Under the pieces are notes generated by a model that made no database searches, had not been told where the DNA came from, and saw nothing but the letters and a program-made list of their open reading frames with translations. 64,000 nucleotides of DNA from Siphonodentalium dalli (lineage: Eukaryota; Mollusca; Scaphopoda; Gadilida; Siphonodentaliidae): positions 180,576,011 through 180,640,010 of the forward strand of contig CP136064.1 of assembly GCA_032622095.1 (NCBI GenBank). Direction: 5' to 3'. The stretch's first letter is position 1. Each line of letters opens with the position of its first letter. The position numbers and the translations under genes are program-made. This document shows positions 24,272 through 35,400 of the stretch, piece after piece.

Positions 24272-24436
24272 TTAGTTATCACCACCATGTTGGTTTCCGA
24301 GATCTCTATTCAAGTGGAGCTACATGTATCACCTCGTGGCGGTCTATTGAAATGTCTGCAGGACGATTTGATAGATAACCATAGAAGGTAGCGATCCTTG
24401 AATACCAATCTCAGGAACCTACACGGTGGTGATAAC
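24272..24436. mobile_element. MITE of about 165 bp
   Basis: The left end GTTATCACCACCATGTTGG and the complement of the right end (GTTATCACCACCGTGTAGG) match over about 38 bp with a few mismatches, up to TATTCAAG. No coding content. The target duplication could not be fixed because the arms run into TTA/TAA. Confidence 0.55.
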
Positions 24437-25237
24437 CAAATTTAATATATAAATCATTCATCAGCATCATATTGAATAATAGATACTTCAGCAGAGGAAC
24501 TACGTTGTTAATGTATGACATAGCACACCTGCACAATTGTAAGTCTCTGCAAATTATTACGTCTTCAATTATTCACTACCGGTATGTCAAAATAGGTCTG
24601 TTAACTCCGTTTGAAAGTCAGTAATGCTTTATTCTCAGCCATTATCCAATATACATGTACATGAGAATAAACTTTTTTAACCAACATCTTTTCATACAAA
24701 GTAAAAATTCAGTTTGAACCCTGCTCAATTTAATAAAACAACAAATCAAGTATTATTTTACTTAACCGGAATTTTTTTTATAAAAATAAAAAAAAATTAT
24801 ATTAAATTAAAATTTTGAAAAATTTACCAACGTTATAACATCTGCCAGGGTACACCGACTCACCCACCCCATTCAGTCGATCGGTTCAAGGGTTTGGGAG
24901 AAAAATCACGAACAAACAGATCATTACCCTTGCCAATTGAAGGGTCAAGTAAGTAGAACATGTACCCCTCTAAAAAATGTTCTTTCACATTCCTAATGCC
25001 ACAATGTTATTTGAGAAGTCATCTCCTTCATTGACAACAATATAAAGCTTGTCTCTGCCATTATCTGCAATGGCTCTTGTGTGTGAAATTAGATCTTTTA
25101 TCTGACAGTGTTTGATAAACAAATAACAGAAATGGTTGGATATTTATTTGTGTCATGCATTTCAATTTAAATTTGATTAATTCTTACAGGTATGTGGTGT
25201 TTTCTATGCAGTTGTGCAGGCAGGCGTTACAATAGTA
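24437..25237. other. No gene seen
   Basis: AT-rich DNA with homopolymer runs near 24,760-24,810. No exon or repeat could be supported. Confidence 0.4.
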
Positions 25238-26812
25238 CAGTAATGCTCTAAGGGTGGATACACACATGCATGTAATCTCTGTAAATATCGTGTATTTTGC
25301 GTTTTACATGGATCATACACATCGTGTAATATGTGCCCGCTGACAGCCCAATCATTGCGACTGTGTTTGACCACAGTGAGTTAAACTCTGAACCGCTGAA
25401 TAGCCGTTGACTGGGACGAAGTCGTCAGGCGGCTTAAAATAATTATTCGCGCGATAACTCAAATGGTCGACGTTCTGTTTAAATCGTTGTCAGTCTTCTA
25501 TTGATGTTAATACCAGTGATGGCCTCTTCCCCAACGCAGGGGGCTATGGTTCCCAACATGCACGGGGAGCTATATTATCCCAGAAGCTACCGAATTCACC
25601 ATTGCATATTTCCTCGACGGGGGTATGCATGCAGCACCCTGAGTCCTGACACCCTGCTTTATAAATATCGTAGTCATGTCTGTCGTGTCTGTTTTCTACG
25701 AGTGATTAATCTAATATGCAGCAATTTATGCTATTCATATAATTATGAACATATTATGCAGCTTTAAATTAGAATGCATGGTGTTGCTGTTTGTCTTCAT
25801 TCTGCGAAAGGGTTGCCTAGCTACGAGTTCCCAACTACGTCACCTTTCCTCTCTTGTGTTATACAGTTATACATGTATACGCAAAAATTACAACTATGGA
25901 ATATTTAAGTAAAACATATTGTAATTCTTGCCCAGATAATCCCGCTGATACATTCAATTAACTCCCTTAGTTATTGGAAGCTTTCGAGAACCAGCCCCTC
26001 CCCCAATCATGGATTATGGTCGAAAATGTTATAATTCAAGCTTGTGACAGTTATGAGCTTCTTCAACCTTTGGCTTGAGATACATATATATAAATGGGGG
26101 GGGGGGGGGTGTGTCACTCTTTTTAATTTCAACGCTGTACCTGCATTATTTTTTGGCGCTACTGATAATGAATAATTGCAATCCCAATTGAATTAATGTT
26201 ATTACATGAGCTCGCTCTCAAATTATCAGGGAAATCTCAACAAGCCGGTATCATCCCATAAAAGAATTCTGCATAATTTATTTTTGTTTTGGATGACCCA
26301 TTTTCCAAGAAATGACAGACACAAATCAAGTATAAAATCGACTGGCTCTAATCCACTTTTCGAAATGAGTTATAACTCGTGAAAAACAGCAACATATATC
26401 AGACAAGAATTACTCATTTCGGCATCAATGAAAGACATGTTTATGACTGGCCTGAAATTTCTTGATGGCAGTTTGTTTGATAATGGCTTATAACTACTCG
26501 CTGGTGAAATTGACCTCTCGAGAGCAGGTGATTAATTTTGTCAATTATTGGTGTGGACATGTAAAATACATATATTTTACATACAGAAATTACATGCATG
26601 TGTATCCACCCTAAGTAATCGACTCCATAACCACAGCAGAATTATGGGTAATTTTTCAGGATTTAGTCGGAAATATGGCATGTTGCCATTCATCAGAAAG
26701 TTCTCGGGAGAGCTTTCTGATGAATGGCAACAAGCCATATTTCCGACTAAATCCTGAAAAATTACCCATAATTCTGCTGTGGTTGTGGAGTCGATTAATT
26801 AGGGCATTACTG
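25238..26812. mobile_element. Mariner-type MITE, interrupted
   Basis: The ends CAGTAATGC and GCATTACTG are flanked by TA (25,236-25,237 and 26,813-26,814). After removal of the insertion at 25,252-26,611 the element is about 210 bp and almost entirely palindromic. The arms include AACCACAGCAGAATTATGGG and ATTTAGTCGGAAATATGGC, meeting at a short loop near 26,706. TA duplications and CAGT ends fit Tc1/mariner. Relatives lie at 43,156-43,322 and, as a diverged subfamily, at 52,582-53,060. Confidence 0.75.
25252..26611. mobile_element. Harbinger-like element, 1,360 bp, nested in a mariner MITE
   Basis: The ends GGGTGGATACACA and its complement form inverted repeats of about 35 bp (including CATGCATGTAAT), flanked by duplicated TAA (25,249-25,251 and 26,612-26,614). 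The host MITE is cleanly rejoined when it is removed. An 88-codon frame at 25,501-25,767 has no recognisable domain, and no transposase motif was seen. A G-rich run of about 14 bases lies at 26,097. Classified by its TAA duplication as a PIF/Harbinger-type non-autonomous element. Confidence 0.7.
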
Positions 26813-26899
26813 TATGTCTATAAAGGCTATTAACTCCTTTTTATCTGTGATAATGATGTGCCATGTTGATAACCCTTCCCTAAATTTTGAACTTACCTC

Positions 26900-27010
26900 A
26901 AGGAAGTCATATAAGTCAACACATAGTAGTCTGAGTAGTGCAGGTCGTGACTGCACGGTCGTCCTTTTTTACATGGATTTCAATGCCATAATTTCTTGTT
27001 TAAGTTATGC
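26900..27010. repeat. Dispersed repeat pair with 55.4 kb
   Basis: CATATAAGTCAACACATA, CGGTCGTCCTTTTTT and ACATGGATTTCAATGCCATA occur here and again in the same order and orientation at 55,447-55,527. Family unknown. The shared GGTCGTCCTT also forms an arm of the palindrome at 50,322. Confidence 0.55.
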
Positions 27011-27242
27011 AAAATGTATTCCGAAAAAGTACCGTACCCAAAAACCATAACTCGGAAACTAGGTGGATTTTTTTTGTTCTGTAAAAAGTATTGTGTTTGA
27101 ATATGAAATTTTCACCTAAAATCCATATATACCTCTATTGAATGTCCCCATTTTTTGCTAAATATAATGTTTATTATTAATATTACGAGCTAATAAATGC
27201 AATGCAATAACCACTGACTTCCAGCATATATCAACATCTTAA

Positions 27243-27440
27243 AGGTACGGGATGCCTTGGCGGTGGGTATGCTGTGAAAATATTTCCACCGGTCAATAAC
27301 CGCCACAAACAGAAAGAATATTAAAATGTAGACAGACTTTGTCCGTATACAAATAAGAAATATCGCATAAATAGTATGTTATGGTCATATGTTTGACCAT
27401 TGTTATGTAAACAAAAGCATACAAAGTTACTTTCCTGGTG
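27243..27440 (+). mobile_element. Left half of TTAA-type MITE (family B), split by the giant MULE
   Basis: It begins after TTAA (27,239-27,242) with AGGTACGGGATGCCTTGG and runs parallel to the first 40% of the intact copy at 29,738-30,231. It stops at TTCCTGGTG, the target site of the 22.3-kb element. Its other half is at 49,739-50,037. Confidence 0.85.
27432..27440. repeat. 9-bp target-site duplication, left copy
   Basis: TTCCTGGTG, identical to 49,730-49,738. In uninterrupted family B copies the site appears once, as TTTCTGGTG. Confidence 0.85.
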
Positions 27441-27798
27441 GCAGAAAGTTGGATATTGAAGGAGTCGTCCGCCAACTTGACCTTTATTATTTGACCTTTG
27501 GCATTCGCGCAATATTTTGCCCGCCATTCTTAACTCATGGGAGCGGTAGGTTTGAAGATATTTTCTGTTCGATATTTTTGAACAGAATATTGACTAATAA
27601 TCTTCATAAAACTGCGACAAATAGTATCCGTATTAATTTGTCGCCAATAATGCGTAATTGTTGGGGCCTATACTCTATTATAGCCATGATAAATTATAAT
27701 TATAAATGTTTATTGACCGTAATTTGACGACTTCTGAATTTGTCAATATTGATATTGAAATGATTGCTGATTAAGTCAATGTCATGTTATTTAATTAA
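27441..27798 (+). repeat. Left terminal inverted repeat of the giant MULE (main part)
   Basis: It matches the complement of 49,362-49,729, sharing blocks such as GGAGTCGTCCGCCAACTTG, CGCGCAATATTTTG, GGGAGCGGTAGGTTTGAA and ACTAATAATCTTCATAAAAC. It is interrupted by the piggyBac-like element; its last bases (TGCTGTTTT then GTAAAT) continue at 29,370-29,388. The repeat is AT-rich with short GC-rich blocks that could be transposase-binding sites (inference). Confidence 0.85.
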
Positions 27799-28758
27799 CC
27801 CTTTGAACCCGTAACACCGATATTTAGGTGCAAACGAACCGTGACTATATCCCGTAACACCGATATTTCGGTGCAGCGACGACATGATTCGGTAGCAAAT
27901 TTATATATAGTATAACGAGCGTCTGACCCACTGATTTATATTTAAATTGCCCCCACATATGTCAGCGGCGCCCATGGTGCGTATGGAATGGTTGACCGCT
28001 AGTGTCGGGTAGAAATATATGCGCATGCGCATAGCATATAATCTACAAAAACATACGATATTTTAAGCGAACTATGCCGCTATATTTACGGCATATAATT
28101 TCGTGTTCCCCGTGTGTGTACAGAACAGACGTAATTTAGACACACAATTTCAGTTTAAATTACCCTCGTGTATATTAACCAGTGTTCTGCTACATATGGG
28201 GAAGGGTCTATCGCATATGAAGTTGATTTATTCGCGCATGCGCAGACTAGCGCAATGACAAATAAATGGTTTATAACGTACTTATACACGACATACCCAC
28301 TAATATATATATTTAAATTGGCCTATTGAAGTCAGCGCTGGCAAAGGTGTCTATATGGATTGGCTGCCCGCTAGAAATGGCTAGGAAAATATGCGCATGG
28401 GCGCAAACTATATATATAATTCATTTTTTTAAATGCGTTTTAGTTAAATGTGGCGCTATATATGACATTTTGTTTCATGTTTCACATGTTAGTATAGTAG
28501 ACACAATCTAGACAGCTTACTTGAACAATGGGGCCACGATATGTTACGGGAAATTACGTTGTTTCTGGTCTCTGTAATATCAGTCTATGTTGTGCCACAT
28601 GCAGCAAAAAGTATATCGCATATCAAGTTGACTTACTCGCGCATGGTCAGGTATATCTTAATTTCACATTAGGATATTGGTTGCATCGAAACGCAATTCG
28701 CTGATGTATAATTACAACGTTATAAGCTAGAATTCGTTTATCCTGCAAATTTCGGGTA

Positions 28759-28771
28759 GTTGCCTAGTAAC
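28759..28771. promoter_or_regulatory. X-box-like motif in piggyBac-like element
   Basis: GTTGCCTAGTAAC, one mismatch from the version at 29,154. The surrounding CGGGTAGTTGCC is shared with that copy, so the motifs sit in an internal repeat of about 400 bp. Confidence 0.35.
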
Positions 28772-29153
28772 CGTTTCTAAGGCGAGATCGGGTGACAAAG
28801 TATCCCGATCTTACAATGATCAGTGGTCCGTGCATGCATATATCATGCCTGCACAGTTTCAGGTAGGTGTCCCCTTTCAACATAACCAACACCATGCGAC
28901 TATACACTGTCTAAATTAAGGCAAAACATACCACTGAATGGTTAGTGCAATTATGTCATTCGATCAGTTGTGGTATTTGCTTAGCAACCGTTGCTACCCT
29001 TAAATGGGATATTTGGTTCACTATTCTGGTCGGGTATATCTCAAATTTCACGTTAGAGTAGTACCTGCATCAAAAAACGCAATCACTGAGGTTGAATTAC
29101 GACGCTATAAGCTATATTTACATTTTCCAGTCAATTCCGGGTAGTTGCCTAGC

Positions 29154-29166
29154 AACCGTTACCAAG
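29154..29166. promoter_or_regulatory. X-box-like motif in piggyBac-like element
   Basis: GTTGCCTAGCAAC followed by CGTT, identical to the motif at 4625-4637 in an unrelated foldback element. Confidence 0.4.
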
Positions 29167-29670
29167 GAGTTGCCGCGAGGCAAAGTCTCGCGATCTTATA
29201 ATGATCGCTGATCCATGGGGGACAAACCTGTAAAGTTTCAGACCGGTGTCGCAATTTGAACATAATCAACACCATGCTACTAGAAACTATCTAATTTAAG
29301 CGGACATACCTCTGGGAGCCCCGGGTCAGGGTGTCGATCACTGTGGGGCGCCAGGGTTCAAAGGGTTAATGCTGTTTTGCGTAAATTATATTAGTGCCGT
29401 GTCAATGTCAAAAATGTTCAATATGTAAGGTAGGCTCTCCAAATTTCTTAATGATATTATTAGTAGTATTATTAATTAGTCTAGTGCCCCTTCAAGTTCA
29501 ACTTCAATTAATTTAAAGTTTAAAACCTTATATTATTAATATTACTATTAGTCATTTGATTCTGAGGTAAACATCACCTGTTAGTATTACATGGCACTCT
29601 CCAGATACTAAAAGCTACCATATTATGTTTTCAACTGATATAATATACCGCACGCTCTTTTTTACTTTAA

Positions 29671-30287
29671 AGGAACCGTACTCAATCCGATTAAGCACCC
29701 CTAAATTACTATTTATTTTCGAATCAATTATTTTTAAAGGTACGGTTGGCCTTGGTGGTGGGTATCCTGTGAAAATATTTCCACCCGTCAAAAACCGCCA
29801 CAAACAGAAAGAACAACAAAATGTAGACAGACTTTGTCCGTATACAAATAAGAAATATCGCATAAACAGTATGTTATTGTCATATCTTTGACCATTGTTA
29901 TGTAAACAAAACCATAAAAAGTAACTTTTCTGGTGTTTGTTTATATTATGATGGTAAACATAAAGAGCGTTCTTTGTTGGTGAATTCCTGATATGGAACG
30001 AATAAAGAGCGTTTATGCCATTTGTGTGTGATTAGCCAGCAGTATTGTGCTGTCTTTTGTAACACAATCAGGCTCTTGCTTAGGTAAAATATAGTAAATC
30101 TTTATGATAACATGCTGTTTACGCGATGGTCATGGTATATATGAACGAAACTGTATGCGTTTTAATGTTTTTTCTGTTTATGTGATTGGAACAAATATGA
30201 ATATTTTCGACAACTAAGGCCTCACGTGCCTTTAACCCCCGAAGCCAAAGAAATAGTAATTTGAGGGTCTGATCGGATTGAGTACCT
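29671..30287. mobile_element. TTAA-type MITE (family C) with a family B MITE inside
   Basis: Its ends read AGG...TACTCAATCCGA and TCGGATTGAGTACCT, with TTAA on the left (29,667-29,670) and a decayed TCAA on the right. Family hallmarks are AATTACTATTT near the left end and AAGCCAAAGAAATAGTAATT near the right. A family B element (29,738-30,231) is inserted in it with its own TTAA duplication. The intact relative is at 53,938-54,397. Confidence 0.7.
29738..30231 (+). mobile_element. Intact TTAA-type MITE, family B (494 bp)
   Basis: Flanked by TTAA (29,734-29,737 and 30,232-30,235), with imperfect inverted ends AGGTACGGTTGGCCTTGG and AGGCACGTGAGGCCTTAG. The interior contains AAAGAGCG twice (from about 29,964). 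It is important as a natural empty site: its centre reads straight through CTTTTCTGGTGTTTG, where the other copy is broken by the giant MULE. Confidence 0.8.
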
Positions 30288-30984
30288 TCAAATATTGCTC
30301 ATTATTACTATTGGTGCCTCTTTAAAGTGATGTGAAACACTCCAGTAGGGTGAACAAATAGAAATGAGGATAATTTTGCTCAAACTTTATTTATGTGTAC
30401 AAATATTAAATCCAAACTGACAACACACACCGTCATTAGTATATATTAATTAAATTAAGTGATTCTCGATGGCGAAATAATTTTCTTTAATTTATCGCCA
30501 ATTGTTGCGCCCCGAATCTAGAACTGGAAGTGAATATTTACAATTGAGCTTAGTTCAAATGATGTTTTCTGTGGAGGGGTACTGTCTATTCGCTTGAGAT
30601 TTTCGGTGGCATAGTAGAATGCCATATTCCTCCAGTTGGATATAAAATACTGACTTAACAGTTTAACACACCCGAACAAGTGTAAGATTATTTGAGGTAA
30701 ATACTAGTAGTACCTATCCCGTGACATTCCCCATGTCATCTTACATCTGTGCACTAATTTTCTAGTAAATTTCTCACCAGTAATGACAGTATGTTGAATA
30801 ATACTCTATTACATAACACTAATTATTTTCTCTTTTATTATTTTTCAGTCATAATTATCTTACAGAATCATCAAACAAAACATGAGTTACATTAGCTTTG
30901 GAAAGTTGACTGAGTAAACAAAAATAAATATGATTTATATATAGGGCATTAGGGGGGGGGGGCAAGTTCTTGAAATATTTAATA

Positions 30985-31212
30985 TTTATAGCCAGATCAT
31001 CCTGTCCAAATTTTAAAATTTGCAAATAGTGGCTGGAGGCTCTGTCCAAAATTTTAAATATGTAAATAGTTGTCGCAGGCTCTTTTCCAATTTTTTAAAT
31101 ATGTAAATAATGGCAGGAGGCTGTCCAAAATCTTAAATATGTGAATAGTGGCTGGAGGTTCTGTCCAAATTTTTAAATATGTAAATAGTGGCCGGAGGCT
31201 CTGTCCAAAATG
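30985..31212. repeat. Minisatellite, about 40-bp unit, 5-6 copies
   Basis: Units of the form CTCTGTCCAAAATTTTAAAT then ATGTAAATAGTGGCTGGAGG follow each other with substitutions and 1-3 bp indels. It lies within the giant MULE upstream of the phosphotransferase gene. A G run precedes it at 30,952. Confidence 0.85.
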
Positions 31213-32409
31213 TAGCAATACTGGCAGTATTCTTTTAAACATTTCATTTACACTAAATACTCGTTGAAGAGTACAGGCAGTTCCCTTAAGAATATCCTGA
31301 CTGTCCAATTCATGCTCAATACATACAATTTATGGTATATGTCAGAAAACAGGTTTCCAAAAATATTATTGGCCTGGAACCCTGACTACATCTTTAACCC
31401 TCTGTTTACTAAATACTCATTGACGAATACTGCAGTTCAAAAATAAATATCTGATAATCTGAGCTTTGATGGGTGGGCTCCTCGACTCGAATCAGATACT
31501 TTTTACCCCTGAAGCCAGATGTTCACTACTATGAGGACATTCTGATTAGTATTCAATCATCTTGTTCGGGTTTTCTGCTCTTGAGTTATTAATCTTTCTT
31601 CTCAAAAGTAGTGACTTATGCTGTGTATTCTTAATTTTTAGAATGTTGCATATGATGGAGCCAATCACATACTTGGGCCTTCCATACCAGTTTTTGGGGT
31701 CACAGTGGAAATGGTGAGTTGAATACTATATCTCTTAGTTCATACCCTTATTAAATTTATCAGACATAAATCACAATAAAGGTAGCTATAGTATCAGCAA
31801 AGGATTGAACTTAACTGAACATGGTGTGGAATAAATACAGAACACAATGTTATGGAAGGTGCATAGTTCTCACAAAATATATTATTGTGCCATCCGCAAC
31901 CAAATTTATAATAGATTATCGATTAAGATTTTCGTTGTATTATGTCTATATGTAACTTGATGGAAAGAGATAATCCATGGTTAACCCTTTGATGACTAAC
32001 TCTTTGATGACTTGAGCTTCCTGACCCATCCAAAACACTGCCCGGACAAAAGTACACGTCGAAATCCATCCGGCTTTACCTGATTTGACCTCGAATTGAT
32101 CATTTTGAAGGTCCAGGTCGGGGTCATGACTCGACCCGTCCAAAACACAAAAGTAACCCCACGTATCAAATTTCGTCGAAATCCCATAAAAATTTGCGAT
32201 ATGACCCTACTATACAGTTGATTTTATTACCTGAAGAATAAAATACATGTTTGGAAAAAAATACTATATTTTTAGATAGAGTTCTTTAAAACTTTGATAA
32301 AAGGAGCACTCATTTGTGACTCAGACATGGTCTTATTTTCTTCAACATAAGTACAATATAGTACTAAAATGTTGCTCAATACAAGCTGATCTTATATTCT
32401 TTGCTTCAG

Positions 32410-35400
32410 TTTTCTCAAGGACATTTGTTAGGATGCTGAGACATCAGTCTCAGTTTCGAGATGTTGAGATGAGTAGATGTTTGTTTTGTATGTTTACATT
32501 TGTTTTTGCTTCATTGTATTGACATGTGGATATATCTTGGTTTTGTTGAGATTATTATGCCATCATATTAAAGATGGTCTGTGTTGCAATCTCTTCCGAC
32601 TCGGAAAAATTAGGGTTGTTGTAATTTGGATTTTTATAATACCCGATTTAAAGCTATATTAAAACTTCCTGGGAAGAGATACAAGTAGACCACCTTTATA
32701 TGTTTGATAATTTTGACTATATGCTGAATTGTGTTTGTTATGAGTTATTTGTTGTTTATAAATGTCAAAACATTAATGTTATGATGTACTCATGACATAT
32801 CTATATTATATCACATGAAATGTCTATTATATCATTAAAAAGCCATTACATACTTTCCTTATCTGTCACTAGTGATGAATAGGTGCGTGCTCCGTATCAC
32901 GTGGCATCGTGCGAAAAAATGACATTGCCGAGTCTTCACATTGATTCAGATGGATTAATATTATTTTGAAAAGCCGCGCATGCCACCAACAATGCAATAT
33001 GACTGCTTTGTTCATCAAAGTTAAATTCTTGTCCAATTTTGTTGCACTAACAAAGAGGCGAATTGGGGAAATATACTTTCTATTTCCAGCATACAACTAC
33101 AACTCGTGAATTACATTTATCGAACTCATTTCATAAACATCTTTTATCCCAACATAACTTGTTGGAGATCCTCTATATATCTGAATAAGTATTTGAATAG
33201 CCAACATCAAGTGAATCTTTTCGATACTAGTCGGATATACAGAAAGCCAGACAACTTTTTTTATTTTATTAGTCATCGGCTTTTATCCGAGTATATCATT
33301 GTAAACCTGACTTTACCGTTTAATTGGAATTTACAAGGCTATGTCCTTTTCACATGGGTTTTACTTGATCATGTATATTTGCAAGTCAACGTACTTGTAG
33401 TGGAGAGTAAATGCATGAATTTGAATGCATTGAATGATTTTAATTTAATCATGAGTCATACAGTTTCTTTATAAATTATTCATTTATAGTTTGATTCTGA
33501 AAAATTAACTTATAATTGTTGTCAAGTTTCTATAGTTTTGTTCTGAAAAATTATCTTATAATTGTACATGTATTCATGTTATATTGGAGATTTCAAAATA
33601 TGTGAATAAACATGAAATTTCAAATATCTTGTAGTTATTATATTTCGCAAAATGTAAGCCAAATTAAGTTGGAATTAAAGATGCACAATCCGATTGACAC
33701 AAAAATGACTAATATTTGCATTATCATTCACATGACACAGCCAATGGAAGAATGGACACTCTTTATCAGAGACAATCATTGATTCTTTTGAAAGTCGATC
33801 TCTTTTCCAAAACCTCATATAAATGGGACTCTTGTCAGTCTTGTGTCTGATCTAATTATTTACTGTTATCGAATACGACGAATAGACATAGATGCTGGTT
33901 TAATGGTGTCAAATTGGACATGGCATCTTTAACACATTAGTCTAAACACGTCTATTTACCCCATTTCAGATGGGTTTGTTAATGTCCAGCACATAATTGA
34001 ATCAACAAATTTTATTCAAATGTTTGGACATTTAAGTCCAAACATTGCATGGAAATTGAATCGGCAGCGACTTGAGGTTTGCCAGGATGACGGGCAGCTC
34101 TGGATCAGAGCGACCCATGGCCATGGGCCTCAAAATGATGTAAGTGGTTAATGATATCTCACTTGTAATACAATTGGTGCAAGACTATTTTTCGTGCATT
34201 CTAAATTTCTGATATGGCCCTATCAGCGTTTGTTAACAGAAGCTGATGTTGACTATATATCAATATAATCTACACTAATCCTTACTAATGATTTTACCCG
34301 GGGAGTGTCATGGGATAGGTGCCATTGACATCAGGCGTCTTAAAGGAGCACTAATAAATAACTTGAATTAAATAATTAATCATATAGCCAAAATGGTTGG
34401 ACCCTGGTAATTGGTACAAAGTGGTCACACATGCTCAGGGGAATATCACGGGAGAGGTATGTTTGAACTTACTTGACTTACTTCAATAAAGACCGTTTGT
34501 TTGTTATCAACTTATTAAAAAGATAAAACAAAACGATAAAGGCAATTGTATACATACTGTATACCATATTTTTGTTGACAATTCAGATCGCAGACATATA
34601 TTTTGGACCTTATATCGAATGTGCAGAGGATATTGAAATCTCCCTAGTGCACGCAACCAGGAAAAATTGCATAGGATCCATCATGAGAGAAGTAAGTCAA
34701 TGGTGATCAAAAGAATTTTGTGAAAAGTTAAATATTGGTTTGTGTACTAACATTTATAATTGAAGAATTCTTTGGAAAGGGAGGGGGGGGGGTTGAAAAT
34801 ATAATATAACAAATTTAGGAGCTTAATTTAATTATTAATGACTTCATGGAGCAGCCACCAAGGTGATCATCAAGTTCAACATTACATTTATAGGATGTTA
34901 CGTACCAGTACTACCTGTGATGCACCACTCAGAGAGATGTGTGTATCATCACACTAAAATACCATGTTAGAACATGGATTGAGATATTCGTATATAGTCA
35001 CCATTAGCCGGGTTACTACCATAGCACCTGACATTGCCCACCTTGTGAACTATTCAAACCCAACATTAAATTGCTGAATACTTCTGCCACCCCTCCCACC
35101 AATATTTATGGAGAAATGTGTTGTGTTGAGATCAAACATATACATGTAGAAGATATATGTGGTTTTTGAGTAAATAACCTAGTTATGCCAGAAGTGACTA
35201 GCAGTGGTAATATCTATTTCCAATGAGCGACCGCATGTCGCAAGTTGAAAATTCCACTACTAGTCATGAAAACACCATAGAATCTATTTTTATAGGGGCT
35301 GGTTGATCTTGGCTTTGCGTAGTCACGGTAGTCTGCTATAGAATGGGCTTTGATGTACATGAATATAACAGCATCATCATGGTTATGATCAGTCCAAACA

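Larger units (their letters stand above)
27799..29365. mobile_element. piggyBac-like non-autonomous element, 1,567 bp
   Basis: Perfect 12-bp ends, CCCTTTGAACCC and its complement, are flanked by TTAA on both sides (27,795-27,798 and 29,366-29,369). CCC-starting ends with TTAA duplication are the mark of piggyBac-type elements. Near the left end the self-complementary CACCGATATTTCGGTG occurs as a subterminal repeat (a variant at 27,814 and the full form at 27,856). The interior has no transposase. It has three spaced X-box-like motifs (28,759, about 28,978 and 29,154), each followed by CCGTT. It inserted in the left inverted repeat of the giant MULE; the right inverted repeat, which lacks it, shows the pre-insertion site. 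Confidence 0.85.

Noticed and set aside
27389-27727. 112-codon plus-strand frame across the left end of the giant MULE
   Set aside because: It crosses the transposon terminus and the target duplication, so it cannot be an old gene; no motif.
31642-31713. Exon-like 72-nt segment (acceptor TTTTTAG, donor AAATG/GTGAGT) with frame NVAYDGANHILGPSIPVFG, upstream of the phosphotransferase
   Set aside because: Its exit phase (0) does not fit the first recognised phosphotransferase exon (entry phase 1), and the peptide is not recognisable. It might be an earlier exon with a further exon in between.
33106-33474. 122-codon plus-strand frame between phosphotransferase exons 1 and 2
   Set aside because: Composition rich in Phe, Tyr, Leu and Asn as expected of AT-rich noncoding DNA; it sits in an intron between phase-matched exons.
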